A stretch of DNA of 37,673 nt from Pelotomaculum sp. DTU098 (GCA_001512635.1 LFSA01000104.1:1-37673); one strand, 5' to 3'. Positions 6,645-15,148 are shown, numbered from the stretch's first letter. The notes: generated by a model from the letters alone, not told the origin. A program made the numbers and translations.

Positions 6645-7874
6645 TCAGAGCTCATGATAAGTATTTTCTATTCTTGAAAAAACAGACTCCCAGGAGTATT
6701 TTCTTACCATTTCCCTCCATCCGGCCTGCGGCACACCGGGAAAAAGCTTGAGCCTTTCCAGCTGCCTGGCAATACCACGGGCCAGTCTTTCTTCGTAAGC
6801 GGGCAGTTCCTCAGTGAGAGGCGTGTCTATAGACCTGAGGGCGGGTAAAGAGACATATTCGACAATTCCTTCTTCCTCCAACCTGGTACCAACCCATTCC
6901 CGCATGCCCGGCAGCTCGTTGGAGACCACCCGGAGTCCGGACGCCAATGCTTCCATTGTAACCAGTGAGACCCCTTCATAAAAGGAAGGCATGACAAACA
7001 GGTGGCATTCCCGCATCAGCTCTCCCAGCACGGCCTGTGGCAGGGAGCCGGTGAAGATGGTTTTAAAAGGGCAATTGCCGGCCAGGGACAGGATCTCATC
7101 ATATTCATAGCCGCTTCCCGATCCTGCCAGGATTAATTGAAAATCAGACCGTGCCAGAGGCAGCCGGGAAACAGCCCTGAGCAGGGAAGGAACACCTTTG
7201 GCAGCGCTGAGCTTTCCCGCATAAAGGGCTTTAATGCTGCCGTCTATCTTCCGGCTTGCAGGCGGATAGAAGATGTCCCTGTTAAAACCGGAGCCCGTAA
7301 CAATAATCCGTTCCCTATCAATACCGTAGGTAGTCTCAATCTTTTCCTTCTGAAAAGAAGACAGGGCTGCAACCCTATCGAGCTTCCGGCATCCCCCGAT
7401 CACCTCGGCGCTAAACCGGTCAGCGAGGGCTAACTGCCTGAATTCGGTGCCGTGACAGATGCCGATTACCGGATGATCCGGGAAAAACTCCCGTACCATT
7501 GCGGCTAAGAGCCACAGGTGATGGACAATAATCATATCCGGATGAAAGCCGGCTGCTTCTTTAAGGGCCAGGGTAAAAGCCTTTTTCCAGAGGTGGAGCA
7601 TGTCTTCAGTCATTTGCCGGTAGCGGGTGCTCGGATAGGGCATTTCATCGCTCATCCCCGGCACGGGAAAAGGCAGCTTCTCGGTTTCAAAAAGCACAGG
7701 TATAAAGAGAAGGTTCTCCGGCAAGTCTTGCCTGTAGTCTTTGTCATTGATGGAAATACCCGCCACCAGGCACTGCTCATGGCCGCTATTGGCGGCTACC
7801 CGGATCAGATTTAATAAAAAGATCCCGCTGCCTGTTTGTCCAGGTTTTTGAGCAATTATATGCAGGATTCTCAT
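6645..7874 (-). CDS. GT4-family glycosyltransferase
   Basis: This 409-residue protein has the two-Rossmann GT-B layout. The N-terminal half starts MRILHIIAQKPGQTGSGIF, with a glycine-rich acceptor loop, and includes IICHGTEF-like GICHGTEF (about residues 136-145). The C-terminal half carries ALYAGKLSAAKGV, the nucleotide-sugar loop, and the family E-x7-E motif in FYEGVSLVTMEALASG. The length is normal. GT4 enzymes transfer a sugar from an activated donor to polysaccharide, lipid or small-molecule acceptors; the acceptor cannot be assigned. The ATG at 7872-7874 has an AAGGAG site 7 nt upstream. There is no signal peptide, so it is cytoplasmic or membrane-peripheral. A near-consensus -10 box and a palindrome precede it. 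Confidence 0.85.
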   Translation of the reverse strand: MRILHIIAQKPGQTGSGIFLLNLIRVAANSGHEQCLVAGISINDKDYRQDLPENLLFIPVLFETEKLPFPVPGMSDEMPYPSTRYRQMTEDMLHLWKKAFTLALKEAAGFHPDMIIVHHLWLLAAMVREFFPDHPVIGICHGTEFRQLALADRFSAEVIGGCRKLDRVAALSSFQKEKIETTYGIDRERIIVTGSGFNRDIFYPPASRKIDGSIKALYAGKLSAAKGVPSLLRAVSRLPLARSDFQLILAGSGSGYEYDEILSLAGNCPFKTIFTGSLPQAVLGELMRECHLFVMPSFYEGVSLVTMEALASGLRVVSNELPGMREWVGTRLEEEGIVEYVSLPALRSIDTPLTEELPAYEERLARGIARQLERLKLFPGVPQAGWREMVRKYSWESVFSRIENTYHEL

Positions 7875-7904
7875 AGTATCTCCTTTTGGAAAAAATCTGG
7901 TTAA

Positions 7905-7924
7905 GTGCTATATAGCACATTATA
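7905..7924 (-). promoter_or_regulatory. Promoter -10 box and palindromic operator candidate
   Basis: On the minus strand a perfect TATAAT (7919-7924) is followed immediately by the perfect 14-bp palindrome GTGCTATATAGCAC (7905-7918), which would cover the transcription start about 45 nt before the glycosyltransferase ATG. The -35 region is weak (no good TTGACA match), as often seen at activated or regulated promoters. Confidence 0.5.
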
Positions 7925-8007
7925 TCATCTTATTACTGGTTAATTTATTTTACCAGGACGCTGGTTTAGCTCAAAAGCATTATTTATAAGAATAAGAATA
8001 AAAATAA

Positions 8008-8036
8008 AAAGAAAAAAAGAGCCCGGAGGCTCTTTT
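8008..8036 (-). terminator. Rho-independent terminator downstream of the molbindin gene
   Basis: On the minus strand GAGCC-TCCG-GGCTC (within 8015-8036) is followed by TTTTTTTCTTTTT. This is a textbook terminator for the molbindin transcript. The same hairpin has four A/U pairs on the other side and could also act on the plus strand. Confidence 0.8.
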
Positions 8037-8051
8037 CAGACTGTTGATAAA

Positions 8052-8089
8052 GCCCACTTTCAAAACCTCTTCTGAGGATGAAAGTGGGC
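8052..8089 (-). terminator. Second stem-loop downstream of the molbindin gene
   Basis: GCCCACTTTC (8052-8061) is the exact reverse complement of GAAAGTGGGC (8080-8089), with an inner CCTC/GAGG stem. It lies 19 nt after the molbindin stop and in tandem with the 8008-8036 terminator. Confidence 0.65.
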
Positions 8090-8107
8090 ATTTGTTTACC
8101 TGTTCTT

Positions 8108-8329
8108 CTAATGCTTAACAAAAACAACGTCAATGGCTTTTACTAAAGCGCTAACTCTGTCACCTTTTTTAAATCCCGCATCCTCCAAACTATCTCTCGT
8201 CATCACGGACGTGAGTCGGACATTATTATCCTGTCATCCACCAACTCACATGGTTACCTGGGCCATAACATCATCTGCTTTAATATTTTCAATCTCACCA
8301 AAAATTTTATTTCGTACGCCGGCTTCCAC
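8108..8329 (-). pseudogene. Molbindin (Mop domain) gene with two in-frame TGA codons
   Basis: A single minus-strand frame runs from GTG (8327-8329), behind a near-perfect GGGGAGGTGAT site, to TAG at 8108-8110. Its translation begins VEAGVRNKIFGEIENI, continues DDVMAQVTM, and ends with TSVMTRDSLEDAGFKKGD and ALVKAIDVVFVKH. This is the complete fold of the small molybdate/tungstate-binding Mop (TOBE-related) proteins. The frame is interrupted at codon 28 (TGA, 8246-8248) and codon 32 (TGA, 8234-8236), and this central loop is about four residues longer than in MopII-type proteins. The two halves stay in the same frame. The TGA segment can fold into a hairpin. A pseudogene is most likely. Recoding is possible but unsupported, since family members do not carry Cys there as far as I know. 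It neighbours Mo/W enzyme genes. Confidence 0.7.
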
Positions 8330-8344
8330 GAAATCACCTCCCCA

Positions 8345-8766
8345 AAATGATGTATATGGCTATCATAATTTCCCCAATAAAGATCTCTTTTATTCATTTC
8401 AAAATCTTGTATGAATAGTTTAAGAGAAGGTATCTTTGAATGATTTAAGCATGCAAATTATGCTGGAGGCGGGGCTCACGGGCTTTATAGATAACTTTTT
8501 ATTGCATTAATTTAAGATTTAAGAAAGATGGCCTGGAGTACTATCCATCTACCCGATCTGCAAAGGGAGTTTGAATTTACTACAGACAACTGTGCTTATT
8601 TAAAATATCTGTATGCATTTTGATCAGGTTATTAGGTCTTACTTGCCTTATCAAAGTTTAAACAATTACTTAATCAATACCCCCTGTGCCCATAAGAAAA
8701 TCAAATCCCAGTAATAAAGGATTTTAAAGCTAAAAGTAATATTTGTATACTTACTAGCAGTTATAA
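8345..8766. other. Gap upstream of the molybdopterin oxidoreductase gene
   Basis: This AT-rich stretch of about 420 bp has no supported gene. Weak dyads (for example AGATGG/CCATCT at 8527-8551) and a TATACT word near 8745 are visible, but no -35 partner. I looked for a molybdenum-cofactor riboswitch-like core and did not find one by eye. Confidence 0.4.
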
Positions 8767-8779
8767 GAGGGGGATGAAA

Positions 8780-10903
8780 ATGCCGGCTACTGAAAAAAAA
8801 GCTGCCATATGTGGCATATGCCCGGGAGGCTGTGCAGTAGAAGTCACGTTGGAAGATGGCAGGTTAACTAAAGTAGAACCATCATCAGAAATACCTTACG
8901 GTAACCTTTGTATCAGGGGAAAACATGCGCCTGAGATTGTCTATTCTCCACACCGTTTGAAAAATCCGTTGATCCGGACCGGGGAACGTGGCGAGGGTAA
9001 GTTCAGGGAAGCCAGTTGGGATGAGGCGCTGGACTTTACGGTACAAAAGATGCAGGAGATCAAAGAGAAGTACGGGCCGCAAGCAATCGTCAGCCACACC
9101 GGCCGCGGCACCTTTGAACAATCAGTGCAGGAGTTCTACACTGACCGGAACGCCACACCCTTGCTGGCGCCTTTCGGGTCACCCAATACAGCCAGCGTCG
9201 GCTCCTTGTGTTACGTTTCCTACGGTATCATTGCGCCCGTAGCTACCTTTGGTTTTCCAGCTAAAAACCTCCTGCCCGATGTGGAAAACTGCGACCTGCT
9301 GGTGGTTTGGGGCGCCAATCCGGCCACAGATTCGCCACCTCTTTTACTAAAGCGTATTAAAGAAATCAGGAAAAATAAGGTCAAGTTGATTGCCGTTGAT
9401 CAAATGCGTTCCGATATTGCCCGAAGAGCCGATCAGTGGGTTGCCGTCCGGGCCGGTACCGACGGAGCTCTCATTCATGGCTTACTGCATGTGATCATTA
9501 ACGAAAAGCTCTATGATGAAGATTTCGTCCGAAACTGGACCCTGGGCTTTTCGGAGTTATGCGACTATGTACAGAAATTCACACCTGAACAAGTGGAACG
9601 AATTACCCGTGTGCCGGCTCAAACCATTAGAACGCTGGCAAAAGAGATCGCCACCACCGAAAAAGTATGCCTGCATACCTACACCGGCCTGGAATACACC
9701 AATAGCGGGGTCCAGAATATCAGGGCGCTTTATATATTGTGGGCAATAACAGGCCATCTCGACGTGCCTGGGGGACTATATATTACCGGGCCGAAAAATT
9801 CAACTGACCAGCCTGACAGGTTTTCCTTACCAACCAGGCTAATGCCGATCGGTGCTGCCGAGTACCCTCTTTTTTGTGATCTTACCGGCAACGCTCAATT
9901 TATGGAGTTCCCTAAAGCGGTTGCAACTGCAACCCCCTATCCGGTAAAAGGCCTGCTTAACATAGGTGCTTCAATATTAACTTCTTATCCGCAACCTGAG
10001 CTTTTTGCAGAAGCCTTTCGCCGGCTGGATTTCATGCTGGTGATCGACCTGTTTATGACCAGGGACGCTTTATTTGCCGACGTGATTCTGCCTTCAGCCA
10101 CTTATTACGAAATAAATTCTTACATGCGCTATCCTGATTATGTCCGCTTGCGCCGGCAGGTCATCGAGCCGGTAGGTCAGGCTCGCAATCTCACCTTAAT
10201 TTTGGCCGAATTGGCTAAAAGGCTGGGTTACGGCCATCTTTACCCCCAGAGCGAAGCAGAGCTCATTGAAAAAGCCTTCGCCCAAACACCGGAGCTATTG
10301 GAACGTCTAAAAAATACGCCGGAAGGAGTGCGCTTACAGAAACCTGATCGCATTTATAAGAAATACGAGTTGAGTTTATTGAGGGAGGATGGCAAGCCCG
10401 GTTTTCCAACCCCATCCGGTAAAGTGGAAATCACCTCAAATTTAATGGCCAGGTACGGTTATGACACCCTGCCTGTATACAGGGAACCGGTAGAAGGACC
10501 ACTAGAGGCGCCGGAGCTTTACAGCAAGTACCCGCTGGTGCTTAATACCGGAGCCAGGATTCAATCCACCTTCCGCTCCCAACACTTAAACATTCCCGGC
10601 TTAGTCAGGCTGCAAGATAAACCACAGGTATTAATTAATCCGGAAGATGCGGAAAAACGCGGTATTATTAACGGAGATCGAGTCCTGGTCAGCACGCTCA
10701 GAGGGCAGGTAGCTTTTTATGCTAATGTAACGGACAATGTTCTGCCAGGTCAGGTTGAGGTCAATATGGGAGGCGGTAACCCCACACAAACAGAAGCCTG
10801 GAGAGAAGCCAACGTCAATTACCTGACAGATGCCCATAACAGGGACTATATCTCAGGTTTCCCCGTATTTAAAGCATTGCTGTGCCAGGTGGAAAAAGCT
10901 TAA
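8780..10903 (+). CDS. Molybdopterin-dependent oxidoreductase, single catalytic subunit
   Basis: The product is about 707 residues, of the DMSO-reductase/formate-dehydrogenase superfamily. An N-terminal [4Fe-4S] motif ICGICPGGC plus NLCIRGK gives Cys 11, 14, 18 and 44. The likely Mo/W ligand is Cys144 in GSLCYVS, as in polysulfide/thiosulfate-reductase-like and acetylene-hydratase-like members. Cofactor-binding segments follow (VVWGANPATDSPP; RDALFADVILPSATYYE; PTPSGKVEI), with a C-terminal molydop-binding domain (YPLVLNTGARIQSTFRSQH to the end). There is no Tat signal, so it should be cytoplasmic. No iron-sulfur or membrane partner gene is adjacent, so electron partner and substrate are unknown. 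The second ATG (8780) is best spaced from AGAGGGGG (8767-8773); the first ATG at 8774 abuts it. A good terminator follows. Confidence 0.85.
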   Translation: MPATEKKAAICGICPGGCAVEVTLEDGRLTKVEPSSEIPYGNLCIRGKHAPEIVYSPHRLKNPLIRTGERGEGKFREASWDEALDFTVQKMQEIKEKYGPQAIVSHTGRGTFEQSVQEFYTDRNATPLLAPFGSPNTASVGSLCYVSYGIIAPVATFGFPAKNLLPDVENCDLLVVWGANPATDSPPLLLKRIKEIRKNKVKLIAVDQMRSDIARRADQWVAVRAGTDGALIHGLLHVIINEKLYDEDFVRNWTLGFSELCDYVQKFTPEQVERITRVPAQTIRTLAKEIATTEKVCLHTYTGLEYTNSGVQNIRALYILWAITGHLDVPGGLYITGPKNSTDQPDRFSLPTRLMPIGAAEYPLFCDLTGNAQFMEFPKAVATATPYPVKGLLNIGASILTSYPQPELFAEAFRRLDFMLVIDLFMTRDALFADVILPSATYYEINSYMRYPDYVRLRRQVIEPVGQARNLTLILAELAKRLGYGHLYPQSEAELIEKAFAQTPELLERLKNTPEGVRLQKPDRIYKKYELSLLREDGKPGFPTPSGKVEITSNLMARYGYDTLPVYREPVEGPLEAPELYSKYPLVLNTGARIQSTFRSQHLNIPGLVRLQDKPQVLINPEDAEKRGIINGDRVLVSTLRGQVAFYANVTDNVLPGQVEVNMGGGNPTQTEAWREANVNYLTDAHNRDYISGFPVFKALLCQVEKA

Positions 10904-10935
10904 ATAATTTTCTATATAAAATTAAATAAACAAAA

Positions 10936-10977
10936 CAGCCAGGTACCGGTCTTTACGGTTAAACTGGCTATTTTTTT
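10936..10977 (+). terminator. Terminator after the molybdopterin oxidoreductase gene
   Basis: AGCCAGGTACCGGT and GGTTAAACTGGCT form an imperfect stem followed by TTTTTTTCTC, 33 nt after the stop codon. Confidence 0.8.
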
Positions 10978-10979
10978 CT

Positions 10980-11387
10980 CCGGTGAAGTTATTTATAAGA
11001 AAGCGAAAATCCCGGGTAATTATTGAAGGAACAGAGGCAGTATCGTTGCCTTAATCGGAGACAGCAGATGAGGTAAAACCACTATCTGCAGTGCCTTATT
11101 AGAATTGGAAAAATCAGTTCAGGGATTTGTTGTTTAAGAGAGTCAGTTTCAAAACACCAAGCCCTTGATTCATAAGGTTTCCAAGATATCTAAAACTGGT
11201 TTTATCCACTATGAAAGATGTAGAAATAACTCATAAATATAGAAAAATAGAAAGGTATTACCAAATTGCTTGTAGAAATGTTAGTTTGCCGCAACAAAAC
11301 AAACACAGTATAGTGTCCTGCAGGAACCAGTCATTCTGTTCCCCGCGCAGGTTACACCAGGGAGTATGTGCAGAGTATGTGTGAGAT
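10980..11387. other. Gap upstream of the aldehyde oxidoreductase homologue
   Basis: About 400 bp without a supported gene. A hairpin-capable dyad CCTGCAGGAAC (11317-11327) / GTTCC...GCAGG (11338-11351) lies 45 nt before the start codon and could be an operator or leader structure. No riboswitch was recognised. Confidence 0.4.
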
Positions 11388-11395
11388 AGAAGGGG

Positions 11396-13003
11396 GTGGG
11401 TTGCTTGAGCAGGATCGTATATGTCAATTTAAGTGACAATACTATAAAAGAAGAGGAATATAGCCTGGAAAAAATCAACCATTACGGGCGGGGATTGGCC
11501 GGCTATTTGATGCACCAGTATGTACCTCCCTCTACGGGGAGGTATAGCAGTGATAACTGCATCGTTTTGGTAGCCGGCCTTTTCCCGGGGACCGAGGTTC
11601 CCAGCACCGGGAGGCTGATTCTTGCGTCCAAGCGCTCGCACGATGCAGGTATTCAGTTTTTAAATTTAGCCGGCCCTTTTTCTCAAAAGATGGCTTCAAT
11701 GTACATTACCGCCGTGGTTATTACAGGTAAAAGTAATAGTGATGGACCTGTAGTTTTGAGTATCTGTGGAAACGGTATTGAAATACAAAATGTGCCCGAA
11801 TTGAAAGAAAAAGAAGTGTCTGAGACAATAAATTATATCCGGGGAAAATATGGCGTTAACAGCGCGGTACTCGGGATTGGTCCGGCGGGGGAGCATATGC
11901 TGCCGCTGGCGTCAGTCTTTGCCACCTACCCCGAGGGAGTTCCGGTGTATAATTGCGCACGTGGGGGAATGGGGGATATTTTTGGCTCGAAAGGATTAAA
12001 GGCGATTGCCGTTACAACAAAGTCTCACTTCTTAGCAAAAGTTTTTGATCACGAAAAATTGAGGGAATCTTCCAAAAAATTAGCCAGGATCATTATTGAC
12101 CACCCTATTTGTGGAGGAGCTCTGCCAGCCTACGGATCAATTACTCTCATGAAAATGATGAAAAACGGCCGGCATAGCTTTACCGGAGACAATGAGTTTA
12201 CCAGCCCGGTAAAGGAGACAGTAAAAGAAGCAGAAGGCGGGCCAACTCCCCCTTCCGGAAAGATTAACAGGACCTGCTCCCCGCGTTGTGTTGTTGGATG
12301 TTTAAACCGGCACGCTGGAGGCAGGAATAGTTTATTGAATTCTCCTGCTGACAATGAAGTATTTGCGGCATTAAAGGAAGTCTTTGAGATCCAGGACCAG
12401 GAATTTGCCAAAACCTTTAACATGAGCGCTTTTGAGCAGGGAATTGACTCTGTTGAGTTTGTCTTTACCTGTGCCTTAATGTTTAAAATTCTCAACATAA
12501 AGGCGGGTAAAAAAGAATTGCTGGAGGCTTTGGATGAAGTCCGAAAGCTTACTTTCCGGGGTAGAATCCTGGCTGGCGGGACAAAAGGGGTTTACCGTCT
12601 TTATCAGGAGCAGCAGGTACTGGAATCGATGGTAACGCGTCCCTCTATTACGGAAGAAAGCCGCTTTAACGTTAAACTGCCGTTTAAAATAAGCGGATTT
12701 GAGAACCTGGATGACAAAGCATATCTCTATGCGCTTATGATAACATTTGGCAATCTCGGTTTGTGCCTTTTTACCTCGTTTGCGCTGATTGAAAACCAGG
12801 AGGCATGGCGGTTGCTGTCAGAAATGTTTTATTATAAAACCGGAATACCAATTCATGAACGCAATTTAATTGATTATAGTATTCAATGTTTAAAGGCAGA
12901 GGAAGAATACGAGATTAAAGCGAAAATGCAGAGTGTGCAGAAAGTAATACCTGAATTTGTCAAAGTTTTATACAGGTATTATGGTAAGGAAGTGGGAGGT
13001 TGA
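11396..13003 (+). CDS. Aldehyde:ferredoxin oxidoreductase family protein (tungsten type)
   Basis: This 535-residue protein is somewhat shorter than classical AORs (about 600). The N-terminal tungstopterin domain starts LSRIVYVNLSDNTIKEE and contains YGRGLAGYLM, PSTGRLILASKRS, and the conserved RGGMGDIFGSKGLKAIAV. The [4Fe-4S] cluster ligands are C294, C298 and C302 (CSPRCVVGC, a C-x3-C-x3-C spacing) and C457 in NLGLCLFTS. Family enzymes oxidise aldehydes to acids, or run in reverse, with ferredoxin. The divergent sequence makes a substrate call unsafe. The start is GTG at 11396, close to AGAAGGGG; TTG at 11405 has better spacing and is an alternative. No ferredoxin or maturation gene is adjacent. 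It is followed by a decayed MFS gene. Confidence 0.8.
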   Translation: MGCLSRIVYVNLSDNTIKEEEYSLEKINHYGRGLAGYLMHQYVPPSTGRYSSDNCIVLVAGLFPGTEVPSTGRLILASKRSHDAGIQFLNLAGPFSQKMASMYITAVVITGKSNSDGPVVLSICGNGIEIQNVPELKEKEVSETINYIRGKYGVNSAVLGIGPAGEHMLPLASVFATYPEGVPVYNCARGGMGDIFGSKGLKAIAVTTKSHFLAKVFDHEKLRESSKKLARIIIDHPICGGALPAYGSITLMKMMKNGRHSFTGDNEFTSPVKETVKEAEGGPTPPSGKINRTCSPRCVVGCLNRHAGGRNSLLNSPADNEVFAALKEVFEIQDQEFAKTFNMSAFEQGIDSVEFVFTCALMFKILNIKAGKKELLEALDEVRKLTFRGRILAGGTKGVYRLYQEQQVLESMVTRPSITEESRFNVKLPFKISGFENLDDKAYLYALMITFGNLGLCLFTSFALIENQEAWRLLSEMFYYKTGIPIHERNLIDYSIQCLKAEEEYEIKAKMQSVQKVIPEFVKVLYRYYGKEVGG

Positions 13004-13007
13004 TACA

Positions 13008-13265
13008 TTAAAATACCTGCCGTCTTATTCCGGGATCGTTCTGGCTTCCATGAAGGGCGCTACCTTTGCGCTTTCATATATTGGAGGTTATCCGGCTGAT
13101 AAAGTAGGGATTCATAGAATTATTTCCACAGGAATAGCGCTTGTTTTTGCCGGCATGCTGGTGCTTGGTTGTCAATCTATTTCAACATAAAAGCATTGTT
13201 ATTTATTGGTATTGTTTTGCTGGGCGCGGGTATTGCTTGTTTAACCAGAAGTTTTAAACTTTCAC
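13008..13265 (+). pseudogene. MFS transporter remnant
   Basis: One frame reads LPSYSGIVLASMKGATFALSY, then GGYPADKVGIHRII and GIALVFAGMLVLGCQSI, then stops at 13188-13190. The next membrane segment (ALLFIGIVLLGAGIACL) continues in another frame from about 13185. The GG-x-ADK-x-G-x-HRII loop is the cytoplasmic loop 2-3 motif of major-facilitator proteins (GGxLADRxGRRR type). Both the 5' part and most of the gene after the second or third helix are missing, so this is an internal fragment with a frameshift. It begins directly after the AOR stop and may once have transported that enzyme's substrate. Confidence 0.65.
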
Positions 13266-13299
13266 TTGATATCTTTACTATATCAGCATTTCATTGCAA

Positions 13300-13324
13300 A
13301 ATAAAACCCCGCCTTTCGGTGGGG
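13300..13324 (-). terminator. Terminator after the MmgE/PrpD gene
   Basis: On the minus strand CCCCACC-GAAA-GGCGGGG forms a 7-bp GC-rich stem with a GNRA-type loop, followed by TTTTATTTT. It lies about 50 nt beyond the stop at 13375. Confidence 0.85.
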
Positions 13325-13374
13325 CCAGAACTTTGTTCTTTTATATCTCTTTAAGATCCGGCGTTCTTTAGACT

Positions 13375-14751
13375 TTAACATAGTAAACCGGTTAATTTTC
13401 GGATGTCGTCAAGTTCTTCAAGTGACAGTAGCATACGCAGCGCTTCTTCCGCTTTTTGTTCAGAAATGGTCTTGGAGTAAGCTACATTCAATTTGTATTT
13501 ACTTATAATCTCCTCTTGTGTCATTGGATTCTTAAAAATATCACCTTTTGGAACATCAGTCCGCGCATGATACTTTTCTCCATCTTTCATGATAATATCG
13601 ACTTCAGCTGTTTGATATTCATCGGGAGGCAGCGTATCAACCAATTCCATTTTATCCAAAAGAGTATTAACTCCAGGATTTGTAATGGCTTCTAAAGTAA
13701 AATGTTCCGGCCTGACAGATTTTCTTAATATAGCGCAGGCTGCGGTATAACGGATACTGAAAGCAGCGTCTACCTGCGGAGTTTCTCCGATAACAAAAGG
13801 CTGACCGACAAATCCTTTTAAAGTTCTCGGGGTTACATGAATAATGATTTTTTCAATGTCATCGATACTGATTTCTTGTGAAGTGACGATTTTCATGACT
13901 GCATCAATAGAGGGGTGTGTGGCGCGGCAGGATGCATAAGGTTTTATAACACAATCAGCAAAAAATTTTTTCCCCAGGTCACGGGTTAAATTTCTGGTGT
14001 CGGCATTTTTTGTGTACTGAGCAAAATAGCCCTTGTTTCCAAAAAGAGCATCTTTGGGACCGTGAAATCCTTGCTGGGCAAGTTCGGCTGCGAATATACC
14101 GTTTCTGGCTGCCAGGGCAATGGGGAGCTTAAATGTCATTGCTTTATCATTTACGTTCTCCATTGTTCCCCCCAGCTGATTCAACACAATACCAAAAGCA
14201 TCGCGCATCTGCCGCTGATTTAAGTTCAGCATCTTTCCGGCAATTGCTGTTGCGCCAAAGGCATTAACCGTACCGGTATTATCCCAGCCGCCATACACAT
14301 CGAAGCCGGATGCGGCAGCAATTCTGCAAGCCACGTCGTCTCCCAGTACCAGCGCTGCTATCATGTCTTTACCGCTGGCGGCTTGTTTTTCAGCCATGGC
14401 CAGAGCTGTAGGCACGGTTGATCCGCTGATATGAGCAGGGCTGCTGGTTTTATTTTCGCCTTCGGCTTCGATGGCTTCAAAATCAAAAGAACGCATCATC
14501 AGGCTGTTCATCATAGCAACATTCTGGGCAAGGGCTTTGCCTCCATGTACCAGAATAGTGCTTTCTTCGGGACCGCCCCATTTTTTTACCAGCTTAAGCA
14601 GTGCATCATTTCCAACGCCGTTTGCACCGGCAATAATAACGCCAACAGAATCAAGGATCCGCCATTTAGCCCGTTCAACGGTTTCCTTATCAAGTGAATC
14701 AAAATTAGTTGCAATTATATTGGCGATGAGATCCTCAGTGTAGCTTATCAT
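13375..14751 (-). CDS. MmgE/PrpD family protein
   Basis: The product is about 458 residues, the normal length for the family. Recognisable segments are the N-terminal all-helical MmgE/PrpD domain (ILDSVGVIIAGANG; NSLMMRSFDFEAIE, in place of the usual HxxDFDD; HISGSTVPTALAMAE; GDDVACRIAAASG), the middle GWDNTGTVNAFGATAIAG, and the lid domain with KPYASCRATHPSIDA, close to the family KxYPxC motif. Known members are 2-methylcitrate dehydratase and cis-aconitate decarboxylase. Many anaerobe homologues act on unknown carboxylic acids, so no substrate is assigned. The start is ATG at 14749-14751 with a GAGGGTGG site; the longer frame from 14790 has no ribosome site. It is monocistronic, convergent with the AOR region, and has its own terminator. 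Confidence 0.85.
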   Translation of the reverse strand: MISYTEDLIANIIATNFDSLDKETVERAKWRILDSVGVIIAGANGVGNDALLKLVKKWGGPEESTILVHGGKALAQNVAMMNSLMMRSFDFEAIEAEGENKTSSPAHISGSTVPTALAMAEKQAASGKDMIAALVLGDDVACRIAAASGFDVYGGWDNTGTVNAFGATAIAGKMLNLNQRQMRDAFGIVLNQLGGTMENVNDKAMTFKLPIALAARNGIFAAELAQQGFHGPKDALFGNKGYFAQYTKNADTRNLTRDLGKKFFADCVIKPYASCRATHPSIDAVMKIVTSQEISIDDIEKIIIHVTPRTLKGFVGQPFVIGETPQVDAAFSIRYTAACAILRKSVRPEHFTLEAITNPGVNTLLDKMELVDTLPPDEYQTAEVDIIMKDGEKYHARTDVPKGDIFKNPMTQEEIISKYKLNVAYSKTISEQKAEEALRMLLSLEELDDIRKLTGLLC

Positions 14752-14796
14752 AACCACCCTCTTTTTATGAATTTCTACATATCTCAACATATACTA

Positions 14797-15121
14797 TTAT
14801 ACTATTATTGCCTGAGCTGTGCCCGGGATGTTTCCGGGTCGGAGTTGCTCCATATATGCGGGTATATCTGTTAAATTGCAGGTCAACAGCCTGCCGGTGG
14901 CGGGATCGATGATGTTTTCTTCATAAAAAAAGGCCGGTATCCGGAAAAGCCGGGCCTATGCCATTGTGCACCTGCATTTCAGCGGCACCCGGGTCGATGA
15001 TTTGTCCGTAGCCGTCAGCGCCCGGTCCTGCGAAAAGAATAATGAATTCATGGCAGGCAGAATGCCGGTAAGAGTAACATAAGCCCTTCTGGGAAATTTC
15101 AATATCCAAATATAAAACCAA
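14797..15121 (-). pseudogene. Remnant of a xanthine-dehydrogenase-type molybdoenzyme (large subunit, C-terminal part)
   Basis: On the minus strand one frame reads DGYGQIIDPGAAEMQVHNGI, resembling the conserved segment of the xanthine dehydrogenase/CO dehydrogenase large subunit (D-x-G-x-x-INP-x-x-x-E-x-Q-x-x-GGI). After a frameshift near 14930 the next frame reads FYEENIIDPATGRLLTCNLTD, matching the following (A-L-x-E-E-x-x-x-DP-x-T-G-x-LL-T) segment, and stops at 14797-14799. Everything upstream in the gene is gone. The remnant lies directly 5' of the MmgE/PrpD gene on the same strand, so the two may once have formed one catabolic unit. Confidence 0.5.
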
Positions 15122-15148
15122 TAATATTCATTATAAAACCAATTTGGC

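Noticed and set aside
8108-8329. TGA read as a sense codon throughout this genome
   Set aside because: Several intact genes in the window, such as the one ending at 167, use TGA as their stop, so a general reassignment is not supported.
8133-8414. Plus-strand frame of 93 codons opposite the molbindin remnant
   Set aside because: The opposite strand gives a recognisable Mop-domain sequence with a strong ribosome site, while this frame has neither a ribosome site nor any family resemblance.
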